Positions 35,253 to 43,492 of a DNA stretch of 64,000 bases are shown piece after piece. Origin of the DNA: Streptomyces tendae (GTDB lineage: Bacteria > Actinomycetota > Actinomycetes > Streptomycetales > Streptomycetaceae). The position numbers and the translations under genes were made by a program. Position 1 is the first letter of the stretch; each line of letters starts with the position of its first letter. Under the pieces are notes generated by a model. The model had not been told where the DNA came from. It saw only the letters and a list, made by a program, of their open reading frames with translations, and ran no database searches. The DNA is taken from the NCBI RefSeq assembly GCF_014650435.1, contig NZ_BMUY01000003.1, forward strand, positions 310,001-374,000, given 5' to 3'.

Positions 35253-36590
35253 ATGCCCGGAATATCCAGAAAAGCGGCCCTCGCGGTCGCCGCCTCCGCC
35301 TCCCTCGCCCTGCTCGCCACCGCCTGTACCGGTCAGTCCGAATCCGGCGCCTCCGACGACCCGAACGCCGAGACCACCATCACCTTCTGGCACGGCTGGA
35401 GCGCCCCCGCCGAGGTGAAGGCCGTCCAGGCCAACGTGGACCGCTTCGAGAAGGCGCACCCCAACATCAAGGTGAAGGTCGTCGGCAACATCAACGACGA
35501 CAAGCTCAACCAGGCGCTGCGCGCGGGCGGTTCGAACGGTCCCGACGTGGTGTCCTCGTTCACCACCTCCAACATCGGCAAGTTCTGCTCCTCGGGCGCC
35601 TTCCTCGACCTGAAGCCGTTCGTCGAGAAGTCGAAGCTCGACCTGGACGCGCTCATCCCGAAGCCGATGCTGGACTACACCCAGTTCGAGGGCACGCGCT
35701 GCGCACTGCCCCTGCTCGGCGACGCCTACGGCCTCTACTACAACAAGGACGCCTTCGAGGCGGCCGGGATCAAGGCCCCGCCGAAGACCTGGTCCGAGTT
35801 CGCCCAGGTGGCGAAGAAGCTGACGAAGACCAAGGGGGACGGGTACCAGCAGCTCGGCTTCATGCCGAACTACCACGGCTACGAGACCGTCGTCGACCAC
35901 TACATGTCCCAGTGGGACCACGCCTACTTCGACGAGGACGGCAAGTCCAGCGTCGCGAAGGACCCGGCGTTCGCCGAGATGTTCACGTACCAGAAGAAGC
36001 TCGTCGACGACCTCGGCGGCTTCGAGAAGCTGGAGAAGTACCGCAACACCTTCGGCGACGAGTGGGGCGCCAAGCACCCCTTCCAGACCGGCCAGGTCGC
36101 CATGCAGCTGGACGGCGAGTGGCGGCTCGGAATGGCGAAGGACGCGGGCGTCGACTTCGAGATCGGCACCGCGCCGATGCCCGTCGCCGACGACGAGGTG
36201 GCCGAGTACGGCAAGGGCTTCCTGTCCGGCACCGTCATGGGCATCGCCCCGCAGAGCAAGAAGCAGAACGCCGCGTGGGAGCTGGTGAAGTACATGACGA
36301 CCGACACCGGGGCCGTCGTCGCCTTCGCCAACGCCATCCGCAACGTGCCCTCCACCTTCCCGGCCCTCAAGTCGCCCGACCTGAAGACCGACCCGGAGTT
36401 CAGGACCTTCCTGGACATCGCCCAGCACCCCGAGTCGAACTCCCCGCCGGCCTCCGTCAACGGCGCCACCTACCAGCTGACCCTCCAGGACTTCGGCTAC
36501 CAGTACGAGTCGGGCAAGGTGAAGGACCTCAAGGCCGGTCTGGAGAAGACGGCCGCGCAGATCGACCGCGACATCGCGCAGGCGAAGTAG
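35253..36590 (+). CDS. csnE: Sugar ABC importer solute-binding lipoprotein (CsnE-like)
   Basis: 445 residues. The lipoprotein signal peptide ends in LLATAC with lipidated C25. The mature part is a family 1 solute-binding protein (ITFWHGWSAPAEV..., YGLYYNKDAFEAAGIKAPPK, QLDGEWRLGMAKDAGVDFEI). It captures oligosaccharides outside the membrane for the permeases that follow. Given csnR with its operator and the GH4 and kinase genes, the ligand is probably glucosamine/chitosan oligosaccharide. GGGAG precedes ATG 35253 by 8 nt. The 94 bases between csnR and this gene are a C-rich tract almost free of G and contain no obvious operator, so csnR and csnE are probably co-transcribed. Confidence 0.9.
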   Translation: MPGISRKAALAVAASASLALLATACTGQSESGASDDPNAETTITFWHGWSAPAEVKAVQANVDRFEKAHPNIKVKVVGNINDDKLNQALRAGGSNGPDVVSSFTTSNIGKFCSSGAFLDLKPFVEKSKLDLDALIPKPMLDYTQFEGTRCALPLLGDAYGLYYNKDAFEAAGIKAPPKTWSEFAQVAKKLTKTKGDGYQQLGFMPNYHGYETVVDHYMSQWDHAYFDEDGKSSVAKDPAFAEMFTYQKKLVDDLGGFEKLEKYRNTFGDEWGAKHPFQTGQVAMQLDGEWRLGMAKDAGVDFEIGTAPMPVADDEVAEYGKGFLSGTVMGIAPQSKKQNAAWELVKYMTTDTGAVVAFANAIRNVPSTFPALKSPDLKTDPEFRTFLDIAQHPESNSPPASVNGATYQLTLQDFGYQYESGKVKDLKAGLEKTAAQIDRDIAQAK

Positions 36591-36595
36591 CGGCC

Positions 36596-37552
36596 ATGAC
36601 CACGTCCATGTCCGCCAACACGCTCCGCGCGAAGCGCCGTTCCTCGGCGCTTCGGACGGCGGCCTTCATGTCGCCGTGGCTCGTCGGGTTCGGCGTCTTC
36701 TTCGCCTACCCGCTGGTGTCCACCGTGTACTTCTCGCTGATGAAGTACGACGGCTTCGGCGTCCCGGAGTTCCGGGGCCTGGAGAACTGGGCGTACGTCT
36801 TCCAGGACTACCCGCTGTTCTGGCCCGCGCTGCGCAACACGCTCTGGCTGGTCCTGGTGATGGTGACCTGCCGGGTGGTGTTCGGGCTCGGGGTCGGGCT
36901 GCTCATCACGAAGATCAGGACGGGCGCCGGGGTCTTCCGCACTCTCTTCTACCTGCCCTACCTCGCCCCGCCCGTCGCGGCGACGCTCGCCTTCGTCTTC
37001 CTCCTCAACCCCGGTACGGGGCCGGTCAACTCGGTCCTGGAGGGGCTCGGCGTACCGGCGCCCGGCTGGTTCACGGACGCCGCCTGGTCCAAGCCCGCGC
37101 TGACCGCGCTCGCGGTGTGGGGCGTGGGCGACCTGATGGTGATCTTCATGGCGGCGCTGCTCGACGTACCGAAGGAGCAGTACGAAGCGGCCGAGCTGGA
37201 CGGGGCGTCGGCCTGGCAGCGGTTCCGGTTCGTGACGCTGCCGAACATCTCGCCGATCGTGCTGTTCGCCGTGGTCACGGGCGTGATCCAGACGATGCAG
37301 TACTACACGCAGCCGCTGGTCGCCGGGAAGGTCGCCTCCGGGATCATCGGCGGCTCCGGCCAGTCCTTCGAACCCGGCTATCCCGACAAGTCGACCCTCA
37401 CCCTCCCCCAGCTCGTCTACAACCTCGGCTTCCAGCGCTTCGACTACGGCTCCGCCTGCGTGGTCGCGCTCGTGCTGTTCGCGCTGGCCATGGCGTTCAC
37501 GGCGCTGCTGATGCGCCGCCGGGGCGGTCTGATCCAGGCAGGTGACCGATGA
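36596..37552 (+). CDS. csnF: Sugar ABC importer permease, MalF type (CsnF-like)
   Basis: 318 residues with six membrane segments; the N-terminal ~25 residues are basic. The EAA loop reads EQYEAAELDGASAWQRFRFV followed by TLP. It forms half of the channel for the sugar whose binding protein is encoded five bases upstream. Its stop overlaps the ATG of the second permease (ATGA at 37549-37552). No ATPase gene is in the cluster, so the importer must borrow a shared MsiK-type ATPase, which is the rule for Streptomyces sugar importers. Confidence 0.9.
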   Translation: MTTSMSANTLRAKRRSSALRTAAFMSPWLVGFGVFFAYPLVSTVYFSLMKYDGFGVPEFRGLENWAYVFQDYPLFWPALRNTLWLVLVMVTCRVVFGLGVGLLITKIRTGAGVFRTLFYLPYLAPPVAATLAFVFLLNPGTGPVNSVLEGLGVPAPGWFTDAAWSKPALTALAVWGVGDLMVIFMAALLDVPKEQYEAAELDGASAWQRFRFVTLPNISPIVLFAVVTGVIQTMQYYTQPLVAGKVASGIIGGSGQSFEPGYPDKSTLTLPQLVYNLGFQRFDYGSACVVALVLFALAMAFTALLMRRRGGLIQAGDR

Positions 37553-38460
37553 CCACCCAGGTACCGACGGCCCAGGCGCCGGCGCGGCCCGCCGCGGCCG
37601 CCGGCCCGCCGCCCACCGAGGAGCGCACCGCCCGCCGGCGCGTGCTGCTGCACTGGATCGCCGTCCACTCGCTCGGCGTGGCCGCCGCGCTCTTCTTCAC
37701 GCTGCCGTTCGTCTTCGTGGTGCTCACCTCGCTGATGAGCGACCAGCAGGCCCTCACCCGGGACCTGTGGCCGCACACCTGGGAGTGGGGCAACTACCGC
37801 GCGGTCCTGGACACGCCCGGCTTCCTCACCTGGTGGAAGAACACGCTGCTGTACGCGGGGCTCGGCACCGTGCTCACCGTGGCGTCGTCGATCCCGGTGG
37901 CGTACGCCCTGGCCAAGTTCCGCTTCCGGGGCCGGCACCTGTCCCTGATGCTGGTGATCTCGATGATGATGCTGCCCCCGCAGGTGATCATCATCCCGAT
38001 GTACCTGTTCTGGGCGAAGCAGCTGGACCTGTCCGGCACGCTGTGGCCGCTGATCATCCCGATGGCCTTCGGCGACGCCTTCTCCATCTTCCTGCTGCGG
38101 CAGTTCCTGCTGACCATCCCCGACGAGTACCTGGACGCGGCGAAGGTCGACGGCTGCGGGGAGCTGCGCACCCTGCTGAAGGTCGTCCTGCCGATGGCCA
38201 AGCCGGGGATCGCGGCCGTGGCCCTCTTCCAGTTCTTCTACGCCTGGAACGACTACTTCGGCCCCCAGATCTACGCCTCCGAGAACCCCGGCGCCTGGAC
38301 GCTCTCCTACGGCCTGGAGTCCTTCAAGGGCGCCCACCACACCGACTGGAACCTCACCATGGCCGCGACCGTGCTGGTCATGGCCCCCGTGATCCTCGTG
38401 TTCTTCTTCGCGCAGAAGGCGTTCGTCGAGGGCGTCACACTGACCGGAGTAAAGGGTTGA
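37549..38460 (+). CDS. csnG: Sugar ABC importer permease, MalG type (CsnG-like)
   Basis: 303 residues. After a Pro/Ala-rich cytoplasmic N terminus (~35 residues) come six membrane segments. The EAA loop is DEYLDAAKVDGCGELRTLLK followed by VVLPMAKPG, and the C terminus ends close after the last helix. It pairs with the preceding permease. The four-base ATGA overlap means translational coupling and equal production of both subunits. Family length is normal. Confidence 0.9.
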   Translation: MTTQVPTAQAPARPAAAAGPPPTEERTARRRVLLHWIAVHSLGVAAALFFTLPFVFVVLTSLMSDQQALTRDLWPHTWEWGNYRAVLDTPGFLTWWKNTLLYAGLGTVLTVASSIPVAYALAKFRFRGRHLSLMLVISMMMLPPQVIIIPMYLFWAKQLDLSGTLWPLIIPMAFGDAFSIFLLRQFLLTIPDEYLDAAKVDGCGELRTLLKVVLPMAKPGIAAVALFQFFYAWNDYFGPQIYASENPGAWTLSYGLESFKGAHHTDWNLTMAATVLVMAPVILVFFFAQKAFVEGVTLTGVKG

Positions 38461-38467
38461 TGACTGC

Positions 38468-39733
38468 ATGAAACTCACCGTGGTCGGCGGCGGTTCGACC
38501 TACACGCCCGAACTGATCGACGGCTTCGCCCGGTTGCGGGACACGCTGCCCGTCGAGGAGCTGGTCCTCGTCGATCCGGCGGCGGACCGGCTGGAGCTGG
38601 TGGGCGGCCTCGCCCGCCGCATCTTCGCCAAGCAGGGGCACGGCGGCCGCGTGGTCACCACCTCCGACCTGGACGCGGCCGTCGACGGCGCCGACGCCGT
38701 ACTGCTCCAGCTGCGGGTCGGCGGGCAGGCCGCCAGGCAGCAGGACGAGACCTGGCCGCTGGAGTGCGGCTGCGTCGGCCAGGAGACGACCGGCGCGGGC
38801 GGGCTCGCCAAGGCGCTGCGCACGGTGCCGGTGGTGCTGGACATCGCCGAGCGGGTGCGCCGGGCCAACCCGGACGCCTGGATCATCGACTTCACCAACC
38901 CGGTCGGCATCGTCACCCGCGCCCTGCTCCAGGCCGGGCACCGGGCGGTCGGGCTGTGCAACGTGGCGATCGGACTGCAACGGAAGTTCGCCGGGCTGCT
39001 CGGGGTGGCACCGGCCGACGTCCACCTGGACCACGTCGGCCTCAACCACCTCACCTGGGAGACCGCCGTACGGCTCGGCGGCCCCGAGGGCGAGGACGTG
39101 CTGCCCCGCCTGCTGGCCGAGCACGGGGAGTCGGTCGCCGCCGACCTGCGCCTGCCCCGCCCGCTCCTGGACCGCCTCGGCGTCGTCCCCTCCTACTACC
39201 TGCGCTACTACTACGCCCACGACGAGGTCGTCGAGGAGCTGCGCACCAAGCCGTCCCGGGCCGCCGAAGTGGCGGAAATGGAGCGGCAACTCCTCGAGAT
39301 GTACGGCGACCCGGCCCTGGACGAGAAGCCCGAGCTGCTCGCCAAGCGCGGCGGCGCCTACTACTCCGAGGCCGCCGTCGACCTCGCCGCCGCCCTGCTC
39401 GGCGGCGCGGGCTCCCCCTACCAGGTGGTGAACACCTACAACCGGGGCACGCTGCCCTTCCTGCCCGACGACGCGGTGATCGAGGTGCCGGCGGCTGTGG
39501 GCGGCAAGGGTGCCTCCCCGCTGCCGGTGGCGGACGTGGACCCGCTGTACGCGGGGCTGATGGCGAACGTGACCGCGTACGAGGACCTGGCCCTGGACGC
39601 GGCCCTGCGCGGCGGCCGGGACCGGGTGTTCCGGGCGCTGCTCGCCCACCCCCTCGTCGGCCAGTACGCGTACGCCGAGCAGCTCACCGACCGGCTGATC
39701 GCGCACAACCGGGAGCACCTGGCGTGGGCCTGA
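38468..39733 (+). CDS. csnH: Glycoside hydrolase family 4 enzyme (CsnH-like)
   Basis: 421 residues. The NAD-binding start KLTVVGGGSTYTPELIDG and the blocks QETTGAGG, DFTNPVGIVTRAL, GLCNVAIGL (metal-binding cysteine) and HVGLNHLTW (metal-binding histidine) identify GH4. These enzymes cleave glycosides by an NAD+ and Mn2+ dependent oxidation-elimination route, usually on phosphorylated sugars. In this cluster it probably hydrolyses imported glucosamine oligosaccharides, perhaps after phosphorylation by the kinase that follows. An AAAGGG run precedes ATG 38468. The stop overlaps the kinase gene by ten bases. Confidence 0.9.
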   Translation: MKLTVVGGGSTYTPELIDGFARLRDTLPVEELVLVDPAADRLELVGGLARRIFAKQGHGGRVVTTSDLDAAVDGADAVLLQLRVGGQAARQQDETWPLECGCVGQETTGAGGLAKALRTVPVVLDIAERVRRANPDAWIIDFTNPVGIVTRALLQAGHRAVGLCNVAIGLQRKFAGLLGVAPADVHLDHVGLNHLTWETAVRLGGPEGEDVLPRLLAEHGESVAADLRLPRPLLDRLGVVPSYYLRYYYAHDEVVEELRTKPSRAAEVAEMERQLLEMYGDPALDEKPELLAKRGGAYYSEAAVDLAAALLGGAGSPYQVVNTYNRGTLPFLPDDAVIEVPAAVGGKGASPLPVADVDPLYAGLMANVTAYEDLALDAALRGGRDRVFRALLAHPLVGQYAYAEQLTDRLIAHNREHLAWA

Positions 39734-40695
39734 GCGCGAGCGTCCTCGCCGTCGACGCGGGCAACAGCAAGACCGACGTGGCCGTGGTGGCGGGCGACGG
39801 GGAGGTCCTCGGCACGGCGCGCGGCGGGGCCTTCCGGCCGCCCGCGGTCGGCGTCGAGCGGGCCGTGGGCGCCTTGGCGGACGCGGTGGCACGGGCCTTC
39901 GCCGCGGCCGGCGTCACCTCCGTCGACCACGTGTCGGCGTGCCTGGCCAACGCCGACCTGCCGGTGGAGGAGGAACAGCTGGCCGCCGCGCTGCACGCGC
40001 GCGCGTGGGGCAGGAGTGTCGAGGTACGCAACGACACGTTCGCGGTCCTGCGGGCGGGAGTCGACGAACCGTTGGGCGTCGCCGTCGTGTGCGGGGCGGG
40101 CGTGAACTGCGTCGGCATGCGCCCCGACGGCCGCACCGCCCGCTTCCCGGCCATCGGCCGCATCTCCGGGGACTGGGGCGGCGGCTGGGGGCTGGCCGAG
40201 GAGGCGCTGTGGCACGCCGCGCGCGCGGAGGACGGCCGCGGCGGGCCGACGGAGCTGGCCCGCACGCTGCCGGCGCACTTCGGTCTCGACTCGATGTACG
40301 CCCTCATCGAGGCCCTGCACCTGCGGAGCGTCGAGCCGGGGCGGCGGCACGAGCTGACCCCCGTGCTGTTCGCCACGGCGGCCGACGGCGACCCGGTCGC
40401 GCGGTCGATCGTGGACCGGCAGGCCGACGAGGTGGTGGCCATGGCGGTGGTCGCGCTGACCCGCCTCGACCTGCTGGCCGAACCCGCGCCGGTCCTGCTG
40501 GGCGGCAGCGTGCTGGCCGCCCGGCACCCGCGGCTCGACGGGCGGATACGGGAGCTGCTGGCGGCCCGCGCCCCCAAGGCCGTGCCCCGGGTGGTGACGG
40601 CCCGGCCCGTGCTGGGCGCGGTGCTGCTGGGCCTCGACCACGTGGGCGCTCCGCCCGCGGCCGGGGAGCGGGCCCGCGCGCACTTCGCCGCCTGA
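39724..40695 (+). CDS. csnK: BadF/BadG-family sugar kinase, N-acetylglucosamine/glucosamine kinase-like (CsnK)
   Basis: 323 residues of the ASKHA fold. The phosphate loop is VLAVDAGNSKTDVAVV, and adenosine/phosphate-2 motifs follow around VVCGAGVNCVGM and PAIGRISGDWGGGWGLAEEA. The C-terminal LLGGSVLAARHP closes the ATP site. Such proteins phosphorylate N-acetylglucosamine or glucosamine. GTG 39724 starts ten bases before the csnH stop. As last gene of the csn cluster it should feed imported sugars into amino-sugar metabolism. A strong terminator follows at 40754-40784, preceded by a short tandem-like CCGCCCGACCGCC repeat (about 40702-40730). Confidence 0.88.
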   Translation: MGLSASVLAVDAGNSKTDVAVVAGDGEVLGTARGGAFRPPAVGVERAVGALADAVARAFAAAGVTSVDHVSACLANADLPVEEEQLAAALHARAWGRSVEVRNDTFAVLRAGVDEPLGVAVVCGAGVNCVGMRPDGRTARFPAIGRISGDWGGGWGLAEEALWHAARAEDGRGGPTELARTLPAHFGLDSMYALIEALHLRSVEPGRRHELTPVLFATAADGDPVARSIVDRQADEVVAMAVVALTRLDLLAEPAPVLLGGSVLAARHPRLDGRIRELLAARAPKAVPRVVTARPVLGAVLLGLDHVGAPPAAGERARAHFAA

Positions 40696-40753
40696 GCCGG
40701 GCCGCCCGACCGCCCGAGCCGCCCGACCGCCTGAGCAACCGAGCCGCCTCAGC

Positions 40754-40784
40754 CGCCACGGGAACCGAACCGGTTCCCGTGGCG
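40754..40784 (+). terminator. Intrinsic terminator closing the csn cluster
   Basis: CGCCACGGGAACCG (40754-40767) pairs perfectly with CGGTTCCCGTGGCG (40771-40784) around a 3-nt loop. Confidence 0.92.
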
Positions 40785-40905
40785 TATTCATGGGCAGGGG
40801 TGGTGCGTTGCACCGGGATCACATCAAGATCGGGTGAAGGCCGGTGCGAATGTCGGTGCCGACAGCGATACTTGCGGCGACGGATGACCATGGGGGAGGT
40901 CAGCA

Positions 40906-42270
40906 GTGACTCAACCGCCGAAGGGCAGCGCGGCACCGCCGCCGGACACGGCACCGCGGCGTACGGCCTTCGCCGAGGGCGTGGACCGGCTGCGCGCGGC
41001 CGCGGTCACCGAGCCGGGGCGGCTGCGCATCATCGGCGCGCTGCTCGCCGTGCTCGTCGTCGCCTTCGGCACCGTCACCGCCTGGCAGATGAACGCGCGG
41101 ACCACGGCGGCCGACGACGTACTGACCCGCAGCCAGCCGCTCAGCTCCGCCGCGGCCGACATCTACCGCTCCCTCGCCGAGGCCAACACGGCGGCATCCA
41201 GCGGCTTCCTGGCCGGCGGCCAGGAGACGGAGGACTCCCGCACGCGTTACGACAACGGGATCCGCGCGGCCGCCGAGGGACTCGTGACGGCCGCCGCCAA
41301 CTCCGAGCCGAAGTCCCCCGCGGCGACGACCATCGCGAAGCTCAACCGGCTGCTGCCCGAGTACAAGGGCCTCGTCGAGCGCGCCCGCACCTACAACCGC
41401 CAGGGCTTCCCCGTCGGCGGCGCCTACCTGCGCTACGCCAACGAGAAGATGCAGAAGGAGATGCTCCCGGCGGCGGAGGACCTCTACAAGAAGGAGAACC
41501 AGCGGCTGGGCGCCGACTACGGCGACGCCAAGCCCTACCCCTGGGCGGCGATCGCCCTCGGCGTCGTCCTGCTCGCCGCGCTGGCCTGGGCCCAGCACCG
41601 CAACTACCGCCGCACCAACCGCGTCCTGAACCACGGCCTGGTCGCCGCCACCGCCGCCTCCGCGGTGGTGCTGCTCTGGCTGGCCGTCGGGCACACCGTC
41701 GCACGGTCGAACCTGACCGACTCCTACGAGCACGGCGTGCGCTCCCTCAACGCGCTGAACGAGGCCCGCATCGCCTCCCTCAAGGCCCGGGGCAACGAGA
41801 ATCTGACCCTGGTCTCCCGCGGCGCCGAGACGACCAAGGTGGGCGAGAGGACGTACGACTCCTACGACCTGGCCTTCGGCAAGAACATGGACAGCCTCGG
41901 CAAGGCGCTGGCCGAGGCGGGGCGGCTCGCCGACGACAAGTCCGGCGCACAGCCCGTCGACACGGCGAACGGCAACATGACGGAGTGGAAGAAGCGCCAC
42001 ACCTCGGCCCGGACGCAGGACGAGAACGGCAACTACCAGCAGGCGCTGAACCTGGTGATCGGCGGCGACGGCGCCACGGTGGAGTGCTTCTACGGCGTCG
42101 ACGAGGCCCTCGCCACCGCCCTGAAGCACGAGAAGGCGGAGTTCGAGCAGGCGGCGGGCGACGGCCTGGACGCGATGGGCTATCTGCCGCAGGGCGCGGG
42201 CGTGCTCGCCGCGCTGGGTGCGGCCGGCGCGCTCATAGGCATCGGCCGCAGGCTGTCGGAGTACCGGTGA
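40906..42270 (+). CDS. GlnX-like membrane sensor protein of the PknG operon
   Basis: 454 residues. Membrane segments lie at about 41-60, 213-229, 243-263 and 428-447, leaving two extracytoplasmic loops of ~150 and ~165 residues, mostly helical. This is the layout of a chemoreceptor-type sensor without a signalling domain. In mycobacteria a protein of this kind (GlnX) works with lipoprotein GlnH and kinase PknG to sense amino acids; here a binding-protein gene follows at once and pknG is three genes on. GTG 40906 follows GGGGGAGG by 6 nt. The start of the seven-gene run lies 121 bases after the csn terminator. Confidence 0.75.
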   Translation: MTQPPKGSAAPPPDTAPRRTAFAEGVDRLRAAAVTEPGRLRIIGALLAVLVVAFGTVTAWQMNARTTAADDVLTRSQPLSSAAADIYRSLAEANTAASSGFLAGGQETEDSRTRYDNGIRAAAEGLVTAAANSEPKSPAATTIAKLNRLLPEYKGLVERARTYNRQGFPVGGAYLRYANEKMQKEMLPAAEDLYKKENQRLGADYGDAKPYPWAAIALGVVLLAALAWAQHRNYRRTNRVLNHGLVAATAASAVVLLWLAVGHTVARSNLTDSYEHGVRSLNALNEARIASLKARGNENLTLVSRGAETTKVGERTYDSYDLAFGKNMDSLGKALAEAGRLADDKSGAQPVDTANGNMTEWKKRHTSARTQDENGNYQQALNLVIGGDGATVECFYGVDEALATALKHEKAEFEQAAGDGLDAMGYLPQGAGVLAALGAAGALIGIGRRLSEYR

Positions 42271-42371
42271 GCCGGGGCGCGGGCCCGGCGGACCGGTGGG
42301 AAGGGGTGCCCGTGAAGCCCGTGAGGCCGGTGAGGCCCGTGAAGACAGGACCCGTGAGAGGGGGCGTGAGG

Positions 42372-43421
42372 ATGCGAGCGGGACGGTTGCGGACCGGCCT
42401 GAAGGGCTGGGGCGGCGTGGGGGCGATGGCCTTCGCCTGCGTCCTCGCGGTGCTGGCGGCCCTGCTCCTGCCGATGGTCCCCTGGCACGGCACGGGCGGT
42501 GGCGGCGGTGCGGACGACGACGGCCACGGCGTCGCCCACGGCAGCCAGGCGCGGGCCGCGCAGGAGTGCACGGACCCGGAGAAGCAGACCCTCGCCCCGT
42601 CCGGGGACGACGGGCCCACCATCGACGCGATCCGCGCCCGCGAGGGCGAGAAGCGCAAGCTGGTCGTCGGCGTCGACCAGAACAGCTACCGCTGGGGCTA
42701 CCGCGACCCGAACAGCGGCGGCGACGCCGAACTGGAGGGCTTCGACATCGACCTGGCGCACCGGATCGCCAAGGACGTCCTCGGCGACGCGGACGCCGTG
42801 CAGTTCAAGGCGATCCCCACCGACCAGCGCATCCCCGCGATCCAGGACGGCCGGGTCGACATGGTGGTCCGCACGATGACCATCAACTGCGACCGGCTGG
42901 AGGACGTCGCGTTCTCCGCCCCCTACTTCAGGACCGGCCAGCAGGTGCTGGCACCCAAGTCCTCGAAGATCACCGGGTACGACGGCACGCTGGCCGGCAA
43001 GGAGATCTGCACGGCGGCCGGTTCGACGGCGCTGAGCACGCTGGAGCAGGACCAGAAGGACGGCAGGCTCGCCGAGGGCGTCGACCTGCGCACCACCGTC
43101 CCCAACCAACTCGACTGCCTGGTAAGGCTCCAGCTCGGCGAGGTCGACGCGGTCGTCACCGACGGCGCACTCGCCGCCAGCCAGGCCGCGCAGGACCCGA
43201 CGGTCGAGCTGAAGGGCGACGCCTTCACGACCGAGTACTACGGCGTGGCGATGAAGAAGGACGCCGACGATCTGGTACGCCGGGTCAACCAGGTCCTCGA
43301 GGAGTGGCGCGCGGACCGGGCCGGCGGCTGGCAGCACTCGTACGAGGAGTGGCTGTCGGAGACCATGGACGACGCGGCGAAGTCGCTGCCGCCGACCCCG
43401 CAGTACCTGCGCACGAGCTGA
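42372..43421 (+). CDS. GlnH-like amino-acid-binding protein (family 3 solute-binding)
   Basis: 349 residues. An N-terminal hydrophobic segment (VGAMAFACVLAVLAALLLP, ~14-32) exports or anchors it; I see no good lipobox. The family 3 fold is clear: RKLVVGVDQNSYRWGYRD, LEGFDIDLAHRIA, GRVDMVVRTMTINCDRLEDV, FSAPYFRTGQQV and LQLGEVDAVVTDG. Family 3 proteins bind polar amino acids such as glutamate. In mycobacteria GlnH binds Asp/Glu/Gln and signals to PknG through GlnX. ATG 42372 has AGAGGGGG 7 nt upstream. A longer reading from GTG 42312 would add a repetitive KPVRPVRPVK tail with rare codons and is less likely. Confidence 0.78.
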   Translation: MRAGRLRTGLKGWGGVGAMAFACVLAVLAALLLPMVPWHGTGGGGGADDDGHGVAHGSQARAAQECTDPEKQTLAPSGDDGPTIDAIRAREGEKRKLVVGVDQNSYRWGYRDPNSGGDAELEGFDIDLAHRIAKDVLGDADAVQFKAIPTDQRIPAIQDGRVDMVVRTMTINCDRLEDVAFSAPYFRTGQQVLAPKSSKITGYDGTLAGKEICTAAGSTALSTLEQDQKDGRLAEGVDLRTTVPNQLDCLVRLQLGEVDAVVTDGALAASQAAQDPTVELKGDAFTTEYYGVAMKKDADDLVRRVNQVLEEWRADRAGGWQHSYEEWLSETMDDAAKSLPPTPQYLRTS

Positions 43422-43492
43422 CCGGCGGCGGCGCGGGAGAAGACAGAGCACACGCACGGCACACGCAAGTCCGCGACGGCGAGAGGTGATCG

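Noticed and set aside
42306..42371. An N-terminal extension of the GlnH-like protein from GTG 42306 or 42312.
   Set aside because: It would encode a repetitive Lys/Pro/Val/Arg stretch with rare codons such as AGA and ACA. A better ribosome site precedes ATG 42372.
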